Source: Epiperipatus broadwayi
Lineage: Eukaryota > Onychophora > Udeonychophora > Euonychophora > Peripatidae
Assembly: GCA_028023455.1 (NCBI GenBank)
Contig: JAQFVV010000152.1
Span: forward strand, 2,792,001 to 2,856,000
Direction: 5' to 3'
DNA: 64,000 bases
Below the pieces are notes generated by a model. It did not search any database and had not been told where the DNA came from. It saw only the letters and a program-made list of their open reading frames with translations. A program made the translations under genes and the position numbers. Positions 61,701-64,000 of this stretch are shown one piece after another; position 1 is the first letter of the stretch; each line of letters starts with the position of its first letter.

Positions 61701-63384
61701 CGACTTTTACGATGCATCTCCTCAGTACTTTGATTTAAATATTCAATAAAACTTTTCTGTTTCCATGGATTCATTTCATTAAGTAAATTAGATTTATATT
61801 TTCCAAATCTTTATCTTTATTAATCATTTCTCTAATGAACACTTTTTAATATTTTTAATTCTTCTTAGAGAAAGTTTTTTTCTGTTCCTTTTTCATAAAA
61901 ACACAATAGCTCTTTCATATTATTATTCTGTAACTTTTTTCCTTCTTTTAAAATTCTGGTACTATATACTTTGTAATGTTTCCTTTAAAAAGACAAACAT
62001 TCTTTCTCCATTATAACTTTTACATAATTTTTTCTTTATGATATACGCATCTTAATTTTTCCATAGAGAAGAATAAAAAAACTTCGGAGTAGCCTTTTAA
62101 AATTGTGCGTCATAATTTTTCCTGACGGCAAATAACTTTTCTTTTAAGTTTTCGGTATAATGTCCAAATTATATTTATCTGAGTTCTAATGATTTTCTGG
62201 TTGATCACAAATAAACTGTATTCAAGGCACTTTACAATTATTTTTACTTTATCAATACTTTTAGGTACTTTTTTCTGTAGTATTTCCATTTTTACTGCAA
62301 GGTTTCGGCTAAACTTGAATAAAAATCCTGGTAAGAAATCTTTTAAATTAGCCTTCCATTTAAAGGCAGTTCAAAATATATTTTAAAACAAAACTTTTAA
62401 AATAAATACAAAATTTTTTAAAATTATAACACTTCTAGCTTACGATCTTATACAGCTAAAAAATATGTTCCTCCTTCCTTTACTTACACATTCCTTCTCC
62501 TGCTCCGTCTAATTCCTATATTTCATCTGCTAAATTACCTCCGTTGATTGGTTAATGACTTTTTTAGCGCGAATAAATTTACACATTTTTAGTTTTATAA
62601 TAGATTAAACTTTTTAAAATAAGAATTTATGACGTCATGTTTTAAAATATTATTTAGAATAGTATTTTTAAACTCAATTATAGTTTTATCAAAATCATTT
62701 AAACTTTAAAACAATTATTAAAATAACATTTAATATTTCAACTTTTACTTTAACGATAGATAGCAATTACATTTAGTTTTATAATTCACAAACTTTATTA
62801 TTATATTCTAACAAGCGTGTGTGTGAAGGTATATAATATACAGTCACATGATTACTAACTTTATCAGATGATTTTTTTTTTTAATTTACGTCTCGGTCTA
62901 AATTACCAAAACTGATATATTTTATAAAAATTTGGAAAATAATTTAAAATGTAGAACTAAATATAATTCTCACCATCCCAAAGTTTATTTTAAAATATAT
63001 TAGATTAAATTTGAATATTAATTATAATTATAATATTACATATATCGTTTATTTAATTTATTAGTTTTAAAACATTACAATTGAATTGTTTAATATACTT
63101 TTAACTATTTATAGCTGTATTATTTTATATGGCCAGCTTTTACAACCATAAGCAAGGATATAATTAAGCTTTATTTAACTGTTCTTTTTTTTAAAATAAT
63201 CCATTACACTTTTATATACCAGGTATTTTTCAGCCTTAAATTGTACTATAAAATCTAATCGATCATACAATTATCAATATATTACACAAACGTATTTTAA
63301 AATTTAAAATTTTTTAGCAATTGACCATTCTACCTTATTATGACCTATAGATAAGGGCACAATATATATATATATATATATATA
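58731..63384. other. Intergenic AT-rich sequence, no gene recognised
   Basis: The whole 4.6 kb stretch lacks recognisable coding homology. Less AT-rich patches at 58915-59060, 60410-60560 and 61195-61270 stand out but could not be identified. A (TA)n run lies at about 63362-63383. Confidence 0.45.
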
Positions 63385-64000
63385 ATATTAATCCACTGCA
63401 GGATGAAAATCTCCAAGTTTAATCCAGTTTCTCTCTTCTCTGTATCTACCAGCAAACTTCCTTATTTCATTCAATTTTCTCACTTGTAGTTTTTAGGTCT
63501 TTACAATCTCGTGGGATCCAATTTAAAACTTCAACTGTCCATCTATTGTCCATTCCTTCTCCATTTCGGTCTCTTACTTCTTTCAATAATATCAGTGATA
63601 TCTGTTTGTTTTCTCATGGTATTTCATTTCTCTTCTTGTTACTCCTAACATACATTTTCTCATACTTTATTGAATGCTCTGAAGTCTATAATACTCTTGA
63701 CTGTCAAGTTTCTAAGTTTAAATCTGACAATAAAAATGGCTAAACATATAATGACATTTCCTTTAATACTAAATTATTTCTACTAAAAGCATTCTTATCT
63801 ATTCATTATGTTTTCATCTATATTTTCTTCTGAGAAAGTCTATTGAACATTATTTTAATATTTTTAGTATTTATCTTTAGTCCTATTTTTTCACTTTCAT
63901 CTGATAACTCTTGTAACTTTTCAATTCTTGTAAGTTTTCATGAAGCTCTGAAGCATTATTTTCATAGTAATCACTCTAAATAATTTAAATTCCCATTTTC
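63385..64000 (-). pseudogene. RTE-clade LINE fragment, 3' part, cut by window end
   Basis: Minus-strand frames show LHENLQEL, SDESEKIGLKINTKNIK, FNRLSQ, then a segment like the palindrome copies (AFSRNNLILKGN-type), MYVRSNKKRNE, and the RTE C-terminus DNRWTVEVLNWIPRDCK and ERNWIKLGDFHPAVD. The C-terminal part is missing in the two palindrome copies, so this fragment shows how the family ends. It contains several stops and continues beyond 64000. Confidence 0.8.

Noticed and set aside
1-64000. CRISPR arrays, bacterial operons or prophage
   Set aside because: The sequence is eukaryotic: spliced ELP6, LINE, Penelope-like, hAT and SINE content. No spaced short direct repeats of CRISPR type are present.

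Overview
This is AT-rich (roughly 70-75% A+T by eye) animal nuclear DNA. The evidence is a spliced host gene with a very long intron and a dense load of eukaryotic transposable elements: Penelope-like, RTE-type LINE, Ty3/gypsy-type LTR, hAT DNA transposons, tRNA-derived SINEs and foldback elements. The species cannot be fixed from sequence alone. The RTE family and the CTCF-like repeated motif would suit an arthropod, but a mollusc or other invertebrate is possible.

Host gene. I can support one real gene: Elongator complex protein 6 (ELP6), on the minus strand. A 217-codon exon (47843..48493) ends at a CAG/GTAAAG donor. The last 39 codons lie 40 kb away (7595..7714) behind a TTTTTTTCAG acceptor. 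Together they give about 256 residues, close to the roughly 266 of vertebrate ELP6. Everything from 7715 to 47842 is therefore a single ~40.1 kb ELP6 intron packed with mobile DNA.

Layout, left to right. 1-7594: downstream flank and probable 3'UTR, with a foldback element carrying a well-formed type I hammerhead ribozyme (1978..2036). 8390-11000: decayed Ty3/gypsy-type gag-pol. 12.6-13.3 and 19.6-20.5 kb: C- and N-terminal parts of a hAT transposase. 23461-36142: a 12.7 kb near-perfect palindrome whose arms each carry the same decayed RTE LINE and an outer cluster of CTCF-like motifs; the left arm has four tandem 440-bp units where the right has one. 39.4-42.8 kb: 5' part of an LTR element with a primer-binding site and a coiled-coil gag-like ORF. 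42.8-45.8 kb: AT-rich repeats, a hammerhead-like motif and a second foldback element with three decayed hammerheads. 45966-47525: a hAT element with a perfect 8-bp target duplication. 47.8-48.8 kb: ELP6 first coding exon and promoter. 49.6-50.2 kb: two head-to-head tRNA-derived SINEs. 51662-52080: another foldback element with hammerhead-like motifs. 52.1-58.7 kb: three copies of one Penelope-like element, head-to-head and tandem, with a repeated ~200 bp pseudo-LTR. 63.4-64.0 kb: another RTE fragment running off the window.

How it fits together. The window is unusually rich in inverted repeats at every scale (79 bp to 12.7 kb). Small foldback elements with outward-reading hammerhead motifs in both arms lie close to Penelope-like elements, the retroelement class known to be linked with hammerhead ribozymes and proposed to mobilise ribozyme-bearing retrozymes in animals. 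This is the best candidate for an undescribed system here. The large palindrome, if spliced out with the ELP6 intron, would give a long double-stranded RNA containing RTE sequence.
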